Shown here: in pieces, positions 15,400-23,686 of the stretch
Numbering within the stretch: the stretch's first letter is position 1
Layout of the letters: each line of letters opens with the position of its first letter
Assembly (NCBI GenBank): GCA_002841355.1
Contig: PHFB01000003.1
Coordinates: 62,001 to 126,000 of the forward strand
Direction of reading: 5' to 3'
Length of the DNA: 64,000 nucleotides
From: Actinobacteria bacterium HGW-Actinobacteria-1
GTDB lineage: Bacteria > Actinomycetota > Coriobacteriia > Anaerosomatales > Anaerosomataceae
Made by a program: the position numbers and the translations under genes
The notes under the pieces: model-generated
What the model saw: only the letters and a program-made list of their open reading frames with translations
Told to the model about the DNA's origin: nothing
The model's database searches: none

Positions 15400-16698
15400 T
15401 CACGCACCTCGAAGTGCCCGGGCCGCCTTCTCGGCGACCCGGGCACTTTTCTGTTCGATCTCTTTCGTGAGGAACGCCATGCGCCCGTCGATGAGACGCC
15501 AGATGCCGCCCGTGACGACCGAACGAATGTGTTCGGGTGCTCCCCGGGTGACGAGTGCGCCGATCGGGTCGTCGGTATCGGCTATCTGGATCGCGACCAG
15601 ATCCGCATGCTTGCCCGCTTCGAGCGAGCCGTAGTCACGGTCAACCCCCAGTACCTGCGCGCCTTCTATCGTCATGATGCGGAGGACGCGCTCGGAGGTG
15701 AGCTCCGGATCGATCGCGATCAGCTCGCGTGCCTCGGCGAACAGATCAAGAACGTCGTTGCTTGCGAGTGAGTCCGTTCCCAGAGCGAGACGGACCCCTG
15801 CCATGCGCAGCTGGGCAACAGGGGCCGGTCCGTTCAGGAGGTAGCGGTTGGAGCGCGGACACAGGACGACGCCGCGCGCATGAGCCGCGAGAAGCTCGGC
15901 TTCGCCGGGCATGAGGTTCACGCAGTGTACAGCGACCGCGTCCTTGAGGACGCCGAGGTGTTCGAGGTACCGGACGGTTCCGACGCCGGGTGCCCTGAAG
16001 TCGGGTGCGAGCCGCTCCACCGCAGAGCGCAGCGGACCCTCACCGGCCGCAAGCAGCCGGGTCTCAGCCAACGACTCTGCGACGTGGATCGCGAAGTCGT
16101 AGTGCCAGCGACGAGCGTAGTCGTACGCGGCCTTGATGAGCCCCGGACCTGACGTGTACGGAGCGTGGGGGCTGATGCCGCAGAGCGTTCTGCCATCACA
16201 GGCGCTGCTCTCAGCGGGAAAGTCGTGACGTGCGAGCGCCTCGGGCAGTTCGTCCGCCGAGATGCCCAGAACCTCCCAGAAGAATACGCCGCCGATGCCT
16301 GTGTCAGCTGCAGCAGCCGGCGCCTCCGGACCGTAGGCGATGTCGCCAACGACGGTGATGCCAGAGCGGAGACACTCAAGGGCACCGAACGCCGCAGCAT
16401 CGGCGAAGTCATCAGGCGACAGCGCCTGCACCGGGCCGGCCATATGCGATATCCACGTTGCGAAATCGCTCGGAGGGAGCAGCCCCAGCATCGAGGAGAG
16501 TGAGAGATGCGTATGTGCGTTGACCAGACCGGGCGTTATCACGCACCCCGGATGATCATGGATGGAGTCAGATGGGTTGGCACGGGTGAGTTGCTCGAGC
16601 GTGCCCACCGAGGTGATCTTCGACCCCTGGACCCTCACCGCTCCGCGGCGTATCGGAGCACTCGTAACGGGAAGCGCCCAGTCGCCTGCGATGATCAT
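15400..16698 (-). CDS. Amidohydrolase: adenosine-type deaminase (aminofutalosine, SAH or MTA deaminase)
   Basis: 432 residues; ATG 16698 with AGGAG 6 bases ahead. TRZ/ATZ/MtaD-like metal-dependent amidohydrolase: His62-x-His64 in NAHTHLSLS, substrate segment GISPHAPYTSG, metal His in HVAESLAET, VHCVNLMPGE, CPRSN and catalytic Asp in LGTDSLASND. Such enzymes deaminate the adenine ring of S-adenosylhomocysteine, methylthioadenosine or 6-amino-6-deoxyfutalosine. With mqnA, mqnC and mqnE on the same strand 4 kb away and a nucleoside phosphorylase gene just upstream, aminofutalosine deaminase (MqnX role) is attractive, but methionine salvage is possible. Its 3' end contains the liv terminator. Confidence 0.82.
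   Translation of the reverse strand: MIIAGDWALPVTSAPIRRGAVRVQGSKITSVGTLEQLTRANPSDSIHDHPGCVITPGLVNAHTHLSLSSMLGLLPPSDFATWISHMAGPVQALSPDDFADAAAFGALECLRSGITVVGDIAYGPEAPAAAADTGIGGVFFWEVLGISADELPEALARHDFPAESSACDGRTLCGISPHAPYTSGPGLIKAAYDYARRWHYDFAIHVAESLAETRLLAAGEGPLRSAVERLAPDFRAPGVGTVRYLEHLGVLKDAVAVHCVNLMPGEAELLAAHARGVVLCPRSNRYLLNGPAPVAQLRMAGVRLALGTDSLASNDVLDLFAEARELIAIDPELTSERVLRIMTIEGAQVLGVDRDYGSLEAGKHADLVAIQIADTDDPIGALVTRGAPEHIRSVVTGGIWRLIDGRMAFLTKEIEQKSARVAEKAARALRGA
15412..15452 (+). terminator. Intrinsic terminator of the liv operon, inside the convergent gene's 3' end
   Basis: A 16-bp stem with one mismatch (AAGTGCCCGGGCCGCC / GGCGACCCGGGCACTT) and a 5-base loop runs into TTTTCTGTTC on the plus strand. 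The convergent amidohydrolase gene ends at 15400, so the hairpin is also coding sequence for its last residues. On the minus strand no T-run follows, so it should act on liv transcripts only. Confidence 0.85.
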
Positions 16699-16701
16699 GG
16701 T

Positions 16702-17544
16702 CTACTCCTGGGGAAGGTTCAGAAGGCTGGGCTTCCTCAATTCCATACAGCCGCACGCAGCCTCAAGATCAGCCTCGGCGATCGCGTCTACAACGCATCG
16801 TGCTACGTCGGCCGCTTCATCGAAGAAGATGGCCTTGAGCTCCGCGTGCTCCCACTCTCTGACGACTCCCTCGCCATAGTTCACGACCATGTAGATGCCT
16901 GCGTAGCACGCGCCGATGTCGCGTGCGAGGAATACCTCGGGCGATAGGGACTGTCCGATCACGTCAGCACCAAGACGCTTCATGTAGTCGACCTCGGCAG
17001 GGGACTCGAATCTTGGCCCGTCGGTCACGAGGTACGTTCCGCGGCGAAAGACCCTTGGGAAGCGTTCGCTCGCTGAGGCGAACAAGTGCGAGTGCAGATC
17101 GGGACAGATGGGCTGACGCATGATGAGCAGGTGGTCACCGCGTACGTAGATGTCCTGCTTCATGGTGAGGTCGACGAAGTCCGTGGGTACCAGCACGTCT
17201 CTCGGATCGAGGAGGTGATTGAGCGAGCCAACGCCGCCATCGGCGAGGACTTTGCGTACCCCTGCCTCGTGGAACACCGAGAAGACCTGAAGGCTGGCAT
17301 CCGCCCGCTTCACGCCACGCCGCCACCCGTGCATCTTCACGGCGAGCGCTTCGCGCGTGCCGTGCGAACCGCTGACGCGGAAGTGGGTGAACGACGGAGA
17401 CCTGCCGAATGGTGTGTCGAAGACAAGGCCTTCGGCCAGTACCTCTACACGGTCATCCTCGAGCCCCGCAGGGAACGCGAACGACAGCGTTCCGCTGCCG
17501 CCGCACACCCCGAAGTCAGCGTGTGGTACTCCTGCAATCGTCAT
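16702..17544 (-). CDS. Purine nucleoside/methylthioadenosine phosphorylase family protein
   Basis: 280 residues, ATG 17544 preceded by AGGAGGAACC. PNP/MTAP family: phosphate loop variant GVCGGSGT where GxIGGSG is usual, GVRKVLADGGVGSLN, the base-binding TDGPRFESPAEVDYMKRLGA and VIGQSLSPEVFLARD, followed by YAGIYMVVNYGEG. These enzymes split the N-glycosidic bond of MTA, inosine or related nucleosides with phosphate. Located 3 bases upstream of the deaminase gene, so the two should act on successive nucleosides, either in methionine salvage or as a futalosine-cleaving step replacing MqnB. Substrate cannot be told from sequence. The GVCGGSG variation may indicate altered specificity. Confidence 0.8.
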   Translation of the reverse strand: MTIAGVPHADFGVCGGSGTLSFAFPAGLEDDRVEVLAEGLVFDTPFGRSPSFTHFRVSGSHGTREALAVKMHGWRRGVKRADASLQVFSVFHEAGVRKVLADGGVGSLNHLLDPRDVLVPTDFVDLTMKQDIYVRGDHLLIMRQPICPDLHSHLFASASERFPRVFRRGTYLVTDGPRFESPAEVDYMKRLGADVIGQSLSPEVFLARDIGACYAGIYMVVNYGEGVVREWEHAELKAIFFDEAADVARCVVDAIAEADLEAACGCMELRKPSLLNLPQE

Positions 17545-17592
17545 GGTTCCTCCTCGGCTACAGGGTACCCGAAGCGTGTGACATACGGCGAA

Positions 17593-18870
17593 TCAGCGCT
17601 GCATCGACAGCATCTCGCGGGTGCGCTTCCACGTGAGCTTGATGCCGCCCACCGAGAACCAGTACATGAGGTAGGTGAGGCGCTTCATGACGATCGCTGG
17701 GAGACCCGCCAGATGCACCTTGAATGCCCACCCGACACCGTAGCTGGGGCCGATGCTCACGAACTCGCCGTGCATGTTCGGTACGAAAGGCGTAGGCGTC
17801 GCTCCGCGTACTTCGCGCACGATGTTGTCGGCGGTGTGCTCGGCCTCGCGGATCGCGAACTGGGCGAGCATGGGAAGAGTGCGCTTGTCCTTCGGATCGC
17901 GGAATGCGGCGACGTCACCCACGGCGTAGATGTCCTCGTGTCCTACTGCGCGACATGTTTCATCCACCACAAGCCGCCCGGAGGGGTCGGCCTCCATGCT
18001 CCACGAGATGGCATCGGGGTCGGCCTTAGCCCCACCGCAGAACACCATCACGCTGGCATCGATGGTCCTGCCATCAGCGAGGTGTATCGCGCTCTCCTCG
18101 ACACTCGCGACCATCGAGCCGGTAACCAGCTCGACGCCGAGATGCTCAAGGCGCTTGCGTGCACGCAGCCGCAGGCTGGGCTCGAGGTCGTACAGAACGT
18201 CGGGGCGTCCTTCGATGACCCGTATGCGCAGGTCGGCCGGGTCAAGTCCTGCTTCTCGCATGCGTTTCGGCAGCATCTGACCGAGGGTGCCGACGATCTC
18301 GATACCGGTAGCGCCACCGCCGATGACCGCGAACGAAAGGGCCCTAACCCGGGCTTCGCGGTCGGCAATCGTCGCCGCGGAGCGGAATTGCTTCTCGATG
18401 CGCTGCTGAAGTTCTTGCGCATCGGCGACCGACCACATCGTGCCAGCGTGCTCGGCGAGTCCCGGTACGGGAGGCACGAATGCGATCGCGCCGGTCGCAA
18501 GCACGAGCCGCCAGTAGCTTACGGGCTCGTGTGGCCCGCTTCGTGGCCCGATGGTGAGCACGTGCTCGGCGGGCTTCACTTCATGGACGCGGTTGTAGCA
18601 CACCGTGACCGGCAGGTCTTTGAACAAGGTGGGGAGCCACAGTTCACAGAATTCGGGCCGAGGCGGTCCAACGGCGACGAGGTCGAGTTCCGAGAGCGCC
18701 TGCTGACAGGGATTCGGCTCGATCAGCATGATCTCGACGTCATCGGCGTCTCGCAGTGCTTTGCCGAGACGCACCGCCAGGGTGGTACCTGCGTAGCCTC
18801 CTCCGGCGATGACGACGCGTCGTGACTTCGCACCGGGCGTTGTGCAGGTGGGCTTTGCTGAACTTTCCAC
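17593..18870 (-). CDS. ndh: Type II NADH dehydrogenase (NDH-2)
   Basis: 425 residues from GTG 18870, chosen because GAGAGGAG lies 8 bases upstream; the open frame continues further without a site. Two Rossmann folds: FAD-binding VVIAGGGYAGT (residues 19-29) and NADH-binding GGGATGIEIVG. YAVGDVAAF binds FAD near the C-terminus. The Met/Trp-rich last 30 residues (LTYLMYWFSVGGIKLTWKR) resemble the amphipathic membrane anchor of NDH-2. It oxidises NADH and reduces quinone without proton pumping. In the same direction and 48 bases upstream of the phosphorylase/deaminase pair, and near the mqn genes, suggesting menaquinone as the acceptor. Confidence 0.9.
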   Translation of the reverse strand: MESSAKPTCTTPGAKSRRVVIAGGGYAGTTLAVRLGKALRDADDVEIMLIEPNPCQQALSELDLVAVGPPRPEFCELWLPTLFKDLPVTVCYNRVHEVKPAEHVLTIGPRSGPHEPVSYWRLVLATGAIAFVPPVPGLAEHAGTMWSVADAQELQQRIEKQFRSAATIADREARVRALSFAVIGGGATGIEIVGTLGQMLPKRMREAGLDPADLRIRVIEGRPDVLYDLEPSLRLRARKRLEHLGVELVTGSMVASVEESAIHLADGRTIDASVMVFCGGAKADPDAISWSMEADPSGRLVVDETCRAVGHEDIYAVGDVAAFRDPKDKRTLPMLAQFAIREAEHTADNIVREVRGATPTPFVPNMHGEFVSIGPSYGVGWAFKVHLAGLPAIVMKRLTYLMYWFSVGGIKLTWKRTREMLSMQR

Positions 18871-19049
18871 GTGTGTGCTCCTCTCGCGTATGCATTGAAG
18901 GTACCCGAAGAGAGGCACCTCATGCGCGCTTGGCGGCGGATTCGCGAACAGAAAGCCGTAATCGCATGCATGTGGGCGGGAGAGAGACCGACCGAGAGTA
19001 TCGGATATTGGGAATGAGAGATTGTTATTCAACTAACGGGAGGATCGAA

Positions 19050-19280
19050 ATGAATCCGTTTTGCACGTTCATGGCATCGATGACCGGCCGCATCGTGCGC
19101 GTGGTCGCGGGCGTTGCGTTGATCGCGTGGGGCATCATGGGGCTTGGCGGCACAGTCGGCATCATCGTGGCAGTCGTCGGCGCTGTTCCGCTGCTTGCGG
19201 GTCTCTTCGACTTCTGCGTGTTCGCGCCGCTGTTCGGTTGCCCGATGAGCGGTCCGAAGATTCGCGCTGGCAAGAAGTAG
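19050..19280 (+). CDS. DUF2892-type small membrane protein
   Basis: 76 residues from ATG 19050 after GGGAGG. Two hydrophobic helices (about residues 14-30 and 33-52), a Cys near the N-terminus (NPFC), and FGCPMSG near the C-terminus, the typical DUF2892/YgaP membrane-domain layout seen fused to or beside rhodanese and redox proteins. Function unknown. It stands alone on the plus strand between ndh and mqnC, ending 5 bases before the mqnC stop. Confidence 0.8.
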   Translation: MNPFCTFMASMTGRIVRVVAGVALIAWGIMGLGGTVGIIVAVVGAVPLLAGLFDFCVFAPLFGCPMSGPKIRAGKK

Positions 19281-19285
19281 CGTCG

Positions 19286-20404
19286 CTAGAACCTGCGCAC
19301 CTCTCGGTAGAGGGTGTCGCGCTGCACGGGCGTGAGACCGGCATCCGCGACAAGCCGCACGAGTTCGTCTCGGGCAAGCATGAAGCGGGTGCCGGCGGCG
19401 GCCACCACGTTCTCCTCGATCATGGTGGAACCCATGTCATTGGCGCCGTAGCAGAGCGCGACCTGGCCGATCTTCGGGCCCTGGGTCACCCATGACGCCT
19501 GGATGTTGGCGACGTTGTCGAGGAAGAGCCGCGACACGGCGAGCGTTCGCAAGTACTCCCAGCCGCTTGCGGCCGTGCCGCCCTGCTCGTCTTCAAGCTC
19601 GGTGTTGCCCGGCTGGAAGCTCCAGGGGATGAAGGCGCGGAATCCGACGTTGCCGTTCGCGACCGCCTCGTCTTGAACCTCTCGGACGCGCACCATGTGC
19701 TGCACGCGCTCGGCGAGGGTCTCGGTGCCACCGAACATCATCGTCGCGGTGGTCGACATGCCGAGGGCGTGCGCTTCGCGCATCACATCGAGCCACTGGT
19801 CGCTCGTCGCCTTCTTGGGTGAGACGTGGGTGCGCACGCGGTCGACGAGGATCTCGGCGCCGCCACCCGGCAGCGAGTCGAGGCCGGCGTCGCGCAGGCG
19901 CGTGAGTACCTCGCGCGTGCTGATGCCGGACACCTTCGCGATGTGCACGACTTCCGGCGGGCCGAACCCGTGCACGTGGATGGGGTAGCGCGCCTTGAGC
20001 TCGCGCAGCATGCCCTCGTACCACTCGATACCCAGGTCGGGGTGCATGCCACCCTGCAGCAGGATCGCGGTGCCTTCGAGTGCGAGCGTCTCTTCAACCT
20101 TCGCATAGAGCTCGTCGGGCGGAAGCACGTACGCGTCCGGGTCGCCCGCGTCGCGGTAGAACGCGCAGAATCGGCAGCCGCTCACACAGATGTTGGTGTA
20201 GTTCACGTTGCGGTCGACGATGAACGTCGCCTCGCGCTCCGGGTGCAGGCGGTCGCGCATCGCCGATGCCGCCACGCCGAGCGTGAGGATGTCCGCGTCC
20301 TGCAGCAAGAAGAGCGCTTCGTCCGCCGAGAGCCGATGCGTGCCGGCCGCTGCCGAGAAGGCAAGCGCCGCTGCGGCGTCTTCAGGTCGCGCGGGTGTGA
20401 CCAC
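19286..20404 (-). CDS. mqnC: Cyclic dehypoxanthinyl futalosine synthase (radical SAM)
   Basis: 372 residues from GTG 20404 with GAGAGGA upstream; the start is 1 base past the mqnA stop. Radical SAM cluster motif CVSGCRFCAFYR (CxxxCxxC) near residue 72, NVNYTNIC before it, LQGGMHPDLGI, LPGGGAEILVDRVR and IPWSFQPGNTEL, all characteristic of the MqnC branch. Catalyses cyclisation of dehypoxanthine futalosine in the futalosine route to menaquinone. Last gene of the mqnE-lipoprotein-mqnA-mqnC set. Confidence 0.94.
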   Translation of the reverse strand: MVTPARPEDAAAALAFSAAAGTHRLSADEALFLLQDADILTLGVAASAMRDRLHPEREATFIVDRNVNYTNICVSGCRFCAFYRDAGDPDAYVLPPDELYAKVEETLALEGTAILLQGGMHPDLGIEWYEGMLRELKARYPIHVHGFGPPEVVHIAKVSGISTREVLTRLRDAGLDSLPGGGAEILVDRVRTHVSPKKATSDQWLDVMREAHALGMSTTATMMFGGTETLAERVQHMVRVREVQDEAVANGNVGFRAFIPWSFQPGNTELEDEQGGTAASGWEYLRTLAVSRLFLDNVANIQASWVTQGPKIGQVALCYGANDMGSTMIEENVVAAAGTRFMLARDELVRLVADAGLTPVQRDTLYREVRRF

Positions 20405-20405
20405 G

Positions 20406-21242
20406 TCAGTCCTCTCCGAAGATGCGGATGTCCGGTACCCGATCGAGCTGGCCGACTTCGACCGCCTCGGCGAGGTAGCGCTTGAGACCCTCACGGTAGC
20501 GCGGCTCGTAGCGGAACTGCAGCGCGTCGAAGTAACTGCGGAACTTCTCGGCGGGGAACTGCTCCCAGCGCGCGGCGTACTCGCTGATATCGTCGAGGTG
20601 CGCGCGGCAGTAGGTGAGCGAGGCGGAGAGCGCGTCGGCGACCATCTGGACGGCTGCGGGGTTTGTCTCGGCGTAGTCGCGGCGCACGGCCCACACGGCG
20701 TACACCATCGGCAAGCCGGTCCACTGCGTCCATTCGGTGCCGAGGTCGTACGCGAACAGTCCCTCGGGCACGTCCCAGTACGCGCGCAACGCCTCGTCGC
20801 CGATGAGGAGCGCGGCGTCTGCGTCGCGAAGCATCGCAGGCAGGTCCGGCGGCATCTCCACGAACGTGGCCGCGGCACCCCAGCGCTTCGCGATGAGCAC
20901 GCGCGCGAGCACCTGCGAGGTGCGCGAGGTGTTCGTGAGTGCGACGGTGCGGCCATCGAGTTCCTCGGCGGGCACTTTCGAGATGAGCAGGATGGACTGC
21001 ACCTCGCCGTCCGAGGAGATCGCGATGTCGGGGAGCAAGACCAGGTCGTCGGCGTGGCGTGCGTACTCGATGGCGGGAATCGGCGCGACGTCGAGCGAGC
21101 CGTTCACGATATCCACCGCGAGTTCCGCCGGGTTCGCCTTCACGAGGTCGACGTCGAGCAACACGTCGTTCTTCACCATGCCGTAGTAGAGCGGCAGGCA
21201 GTTCAGGAACTGGATATGGCCGAGACGGGGACGGGCGGGCAT
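20406..21242 (-). CDS. mqnA: Chorismate dehydratase, first step of futalosine menaquinone pathway
   Basis: 278 residues, ATG 21242 with GGGAGT ahead. Periplasmic-binding-like fold enzyme: LGHIQFLNCLPLYYG at the N-terminus, LDVAPIPAIEYA, SRTSQVLARVLI, LLIGDEALRAYW and GLPMVYAVWAVRRD are MqnA features. Converts chorismate to 3-enolpyruvylbenzoate, the substrate of MqnE. Lies between a lipoprotein gene (2 bases upstream) and mqnC (1 base gap), so it is tightly coupled. Confidence 0.93.
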   Translation of the reverse strand: MPARPRLGHIQFLNCLPLYYGMVKNDVLLDVDLVKANPAELAVDIVNGSLDVAPIPAIEYARHADDLVLLPDIAISSDGEVQSILLISKVPAEELDGRTVALTNTSRTSQVLARVLIAKRWGAAATFVEMPPDLPAMLRDADAALLIGDEALRAYWDVPEGLFAYDLGTEWTQWTGLPMVYAVWAVRRDYAETNPAAVQMVADALSASLTYCRAHLDDISEYAARWEQFPAEKFRSYFDALQFRYEPRYREGLKRYLAEAVEVGQLDRVPDIRIFGED

Positions 21243-21244
21243 GC

Positions 21245-21883
21245 CTACTCCCGTCCGCTGATCGTGCCGTCGAACATGAAGGGTTTGCCGTCGATGGTGA
21301 TGCCCATAGTGACCTTGTCACCCGTGACGGTGATGGTGAACGGCTGCGAGGAGTTGTTGGCAAACCCGCCCGACGCGGCACCCACGCTCGCCGTACCCGC
21401 GGCCTGCATCGTGATCGTTCCGGTGCCGGTGTAGGTGAGTTCCTCGGGATTCAACGACGCGACCGCTTCGCCTCCCTCGGGATCCGCGAGCGTGAACTCG
21501 AGCTGCGTGCTGTTCGCGATGGCCTCGGCAGTGAGCGTTCCCTTGCCAACGGTTCCGGTCGTCGTGGTCTTCGCGGTGGCCGTGCCGGTGTAGGTGCCCC
21601 ACCTGTAGCCCGTGGGGTTCGTCGCCTGCAGGTTGAGGGCGATCGTGTACGTCATACCACCCTCGGAGAACTCCTGGTCATCGACGATGCTCACGACCCA
21701 TGAGGTGTACTTGGGGCTCGCCTGCTTCTCCCCGGACGCCGTGCCTGCAGAGGACCCGCTGTTCCCAGCCGAATCCGAGCCGGGCGACTCCTTCGAGCAC
21801 CCGATCGCGCCGAGCAACACGAGGAGCGCGATCAGGATCATCGCCGTGCGAAGGAACTTGGACGAACATATGCTGCGCCTCAT
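21245..21883 (-). CDS. Lipoprotein of unknown function within the mqn operon
   Basis: 212 residues, ATG 21883 after GGGGGGA. Signal with lipobox GAIGC (Cys29), then a Ser/Gly/Ala-rich linker to about residue 55. The remainder is a Thr/Gly-rich beta-type domain with repeated TGTxT motifs (YTGTATA, TGTVGKGT, YTGTGTIT) and FTITVTGDKVTMGI near the end. No enzyme motif is recognised. It sits between mqnE and mqnA with only 2 bases to mqnA, so it is co-transcribed with menaquinone genes. Confidence 0.8.
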   Translation of the reverse strand: MRRSICSSKFLRTAMILIALLVLLGAIGCSKESPGSDSAGNSGSSAGTASGEKQASPKYTSWVVSIVDDQEFSEGGMTYTIALNLQATNPTGYRWGTYTGTATAKTTTTGTVGKGTLTAEAIANSTQLEFTLADPEGGEAVASLNPEELTYTGTGTITMQAAGTASVGAASGGFANNSSQPFTITVTGDKVTMGITIDGKPFMFDGTISGRE

Positions 21884-21942
21884 CTGGTCCCCCCAGTTCT
21901 CGCCGGATTCGCCCGGCGTTCCCCAGACCCGCTCTCCATCGT

Positions 21943-23052
21943 TCAGTTCTCGTCGTAGACGCGGATCACCTTGTAGAGCGTGTCACGCTCCACCGGCACG
22001 TGGCCGGTCTCGCGGATCATGCCGAGCAGGTCGTCCTTGCTGAGAGCCTCGGGCGTGACCGCGCCGGCCATGTGCGTAATGCGCTCCTCCACGACGGTGC
22101 CGTCGAGGTCGTCCACGCCGAAGACGGTCGAGAGCTGTGCCATCTTGAGGCCCACCATAATCCAGAACGCTTTCACGTGCGGGATGTTGTCGAGCATGAG
22201 ACGCGCGATCGCAAGCGTCTTGAGATCGTCGAAGCCTGTGGTGCCGGGCAGGTTGGAGAGCTCGGTGTTGAGCGGGTGGAAGGCGAGCGGGATGAACGCC
22301 AGGAAGCCACCGCTCACGTCCTGCTGCTCGCGCAGGCGGATCAGGTGGTCGACGCGCTCCTCGAGGATCTCAATGTGGCCGTACAGCATCGTGCAGTTCG
22401 TCTTGATGCCGAGCGAGTGCGCTTCGCCATGGATGCGGAGCCAGTCATCGGCCGACGTCTTCTTGTCCCACGCCGCCAACCGCGTTCTGTCCGAGAAAAT
22501 CTCGGCGCCGCCGCCCGGCATCGAGTCGAGACCGGCCTCCTTGAGCTGCCGCAGCACCTCGAGCGTGGAAAGCCCACTGATCTGCGCGTAGTACTCGATC
22601 TCCACGGCGGTGAATGCCTGGATGATCACGTGCGGCGGGAGCGCTTCGCGCAGGCGGCGCATCATGTCGATGTAGAACTCGAACGGCCAATCGGGATGCA
22701 GGCCGCCAACGATGTGAATCTCGTGCGCGCCCTCGGGAACCGCTGCCTTCGCCGCATCGACGATCTCGTCGAGCGTCATCTCATAGGCGCCATCCTGCCC
22801 TTTGGAGCGTGAGAACGCGCAGAACTTGCAGCGGTTCTCGCAGATGTTCGTCGGGTTGATGTGGCGGTTCACCATGAAGTAGACGCGGTCACCGTTCTTC
22901 TCCCGACGCACGAAGTCGGCCATCTGACCGATGCCGAGCAGGTCGTTGCTGGCGTAGAGTGCGATTCCGTCTTCGCGAGAGAGTCGTTCGCCCGCCGCGA
23001 CCTTGGCGGCGATCGGCTCAAGTGTTGTGTCCGTCAAGTAGAAGCGCGTCAC
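21943..23052 (-). CDS. mqnE: Aminofutalosine synthase (radical SAM)
   Basis: 369 residues from GTG 23052 with GGAG close upstream. Radical SAM motif CENRCKFCAFSR near residue 74 after HINPTNIC; IVGGLHPDWPFEFY, LPGGGAEIFSDRTR spelled here as MPGGGAEIFSDRTR, and IPLAFHPLNTELSN. These, and the 369-residue length, fit MqnE, which joins 3-enolpyruvylbenzoate to the adenosyl part of SAM to give 6-amino-6-deoxyfutalosine. First gene of the mqn set; the product needs deamination or direct hydrolysis, for which the nearby amidohydrolase is a candidate. Confidence 0.93.
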   Translation of the reverse strand: MTRFYLTDTTLEPIAAKVAAGERLSREDGIALYASNDLLGIGQMADFVRREKNGDRVYFMVNRHINPTNICENRCKFCAFSRSKGQDGAYEMTLDEIVDAAKAAVPEGAHEIHIVGGLHPDWPFEFYIDMMRRLREALPPHVIIQAFTAVEIEYYAQISGLSTLEVLRQLKEAGLDSMPGGGAEIFSDRTRLAAWDKKTSADDWLRIHGEAHSLGIKTNCTMLYGHIEILEERVDHLIRLREQQDVSGGFLAFIPLAFHPLNTELSNLPGTTGFDDLKTLAIARLMLDNIPHVKAFWIMVGLKMAQLSTVFGVDDLDGTVVEERITHMAGAVTPEALSKDDLLGMIRETGHVPVERDTLYKVIRVYDEN

Positions 23053-23176
23053 GGTGACTCCGATCAGTGAGTGGCATGCAAACGCATCAAGTCTAGTTTC
23101 CCTTTCTGCGGAAAGCCACCCGCAGCGGCAGCGGTGCTACACTCGGCAGGAGGTTCTCCGGGAGAAGGAGCCGCGC

Positions 23177-23686
23177 GTGGACGGTTCGCAGGTAGACCGA
23201 ACGTGTTCTCAGTGCGGTGCACGGCTTGAGGATGATGCCTCGGACCTGTGTCTGGCGTGCGCCGTGGGGGCGGCCGACGCGCAGGTGGAGTCCGCGCCGT
23301 CGGTCCCCGAGCCGGCGGAGCGGCGCCTCAGGGGGATTCCAACTGCCGTGCTCTACGCTATCTGCCTCGTGTGTCTTGCGATCATCGCGTGGCGAGGGCC
23401 GGCGTTCGTTCAAAGCATGCAACCGCAGCATCCGATTCGCACCGGGGTGTACACCACCGCAGGTCAGTGCGACGCGTGCGTCGCGAACCTGTGGGTGTTC
23501 TCGGCGGCAGTGATGGACGGGTCGGAACTACCCGCTCAGCGTCTCACCTGCCCCGCCACCGGGGAGCCGTACGTCGTCACTGGATCCGCAGACGGGACGG
23601 TGGTTTCGTGTCCCAATCCCGAGGAGCACGGCCTGTCTTCGCTCACGGTGGGCGGCGGCGTCCAGATACCGGAGGCGCGGCGATGA
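23177..23686 (+). CDS. Zinc-ribbon membrane protein of unknown function
   Basis: 169 residues from GTG 23177 with GGAGAAGGAG upstream; longer in-frame starts lack a site. N-terminal zinc ribbon: CSQCG at residues 9-13 and CLAC near 26, a Pro/Glu linker, one membrane helix (about residues 55-75), then an external domain with CDAC and two further Cys (LTCPATG, VVSCPNPE). The outer four-Cys set could form a second zinc site. It overlaps by ATGA the prepilin-like gene, implying a shared task, perhaps in a type IV pilus or pseudopilus. Function unknown. Confidence 0.75.
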   Translation: MDGSQVDRTCSQCGARLEDDASDLCLACAVGAADAQVESAPSVPEPAERRLRGIPTAVLYAICLVCLAIIAWRGPAFVQSMQPQHPIRTGVYTTAGQCDACVANLWVFSAAVMDGSELPAQRLTCPATGEPYVVTGSADGTVVSCPNPEEHGLSSLTVGGGVQIPEARR

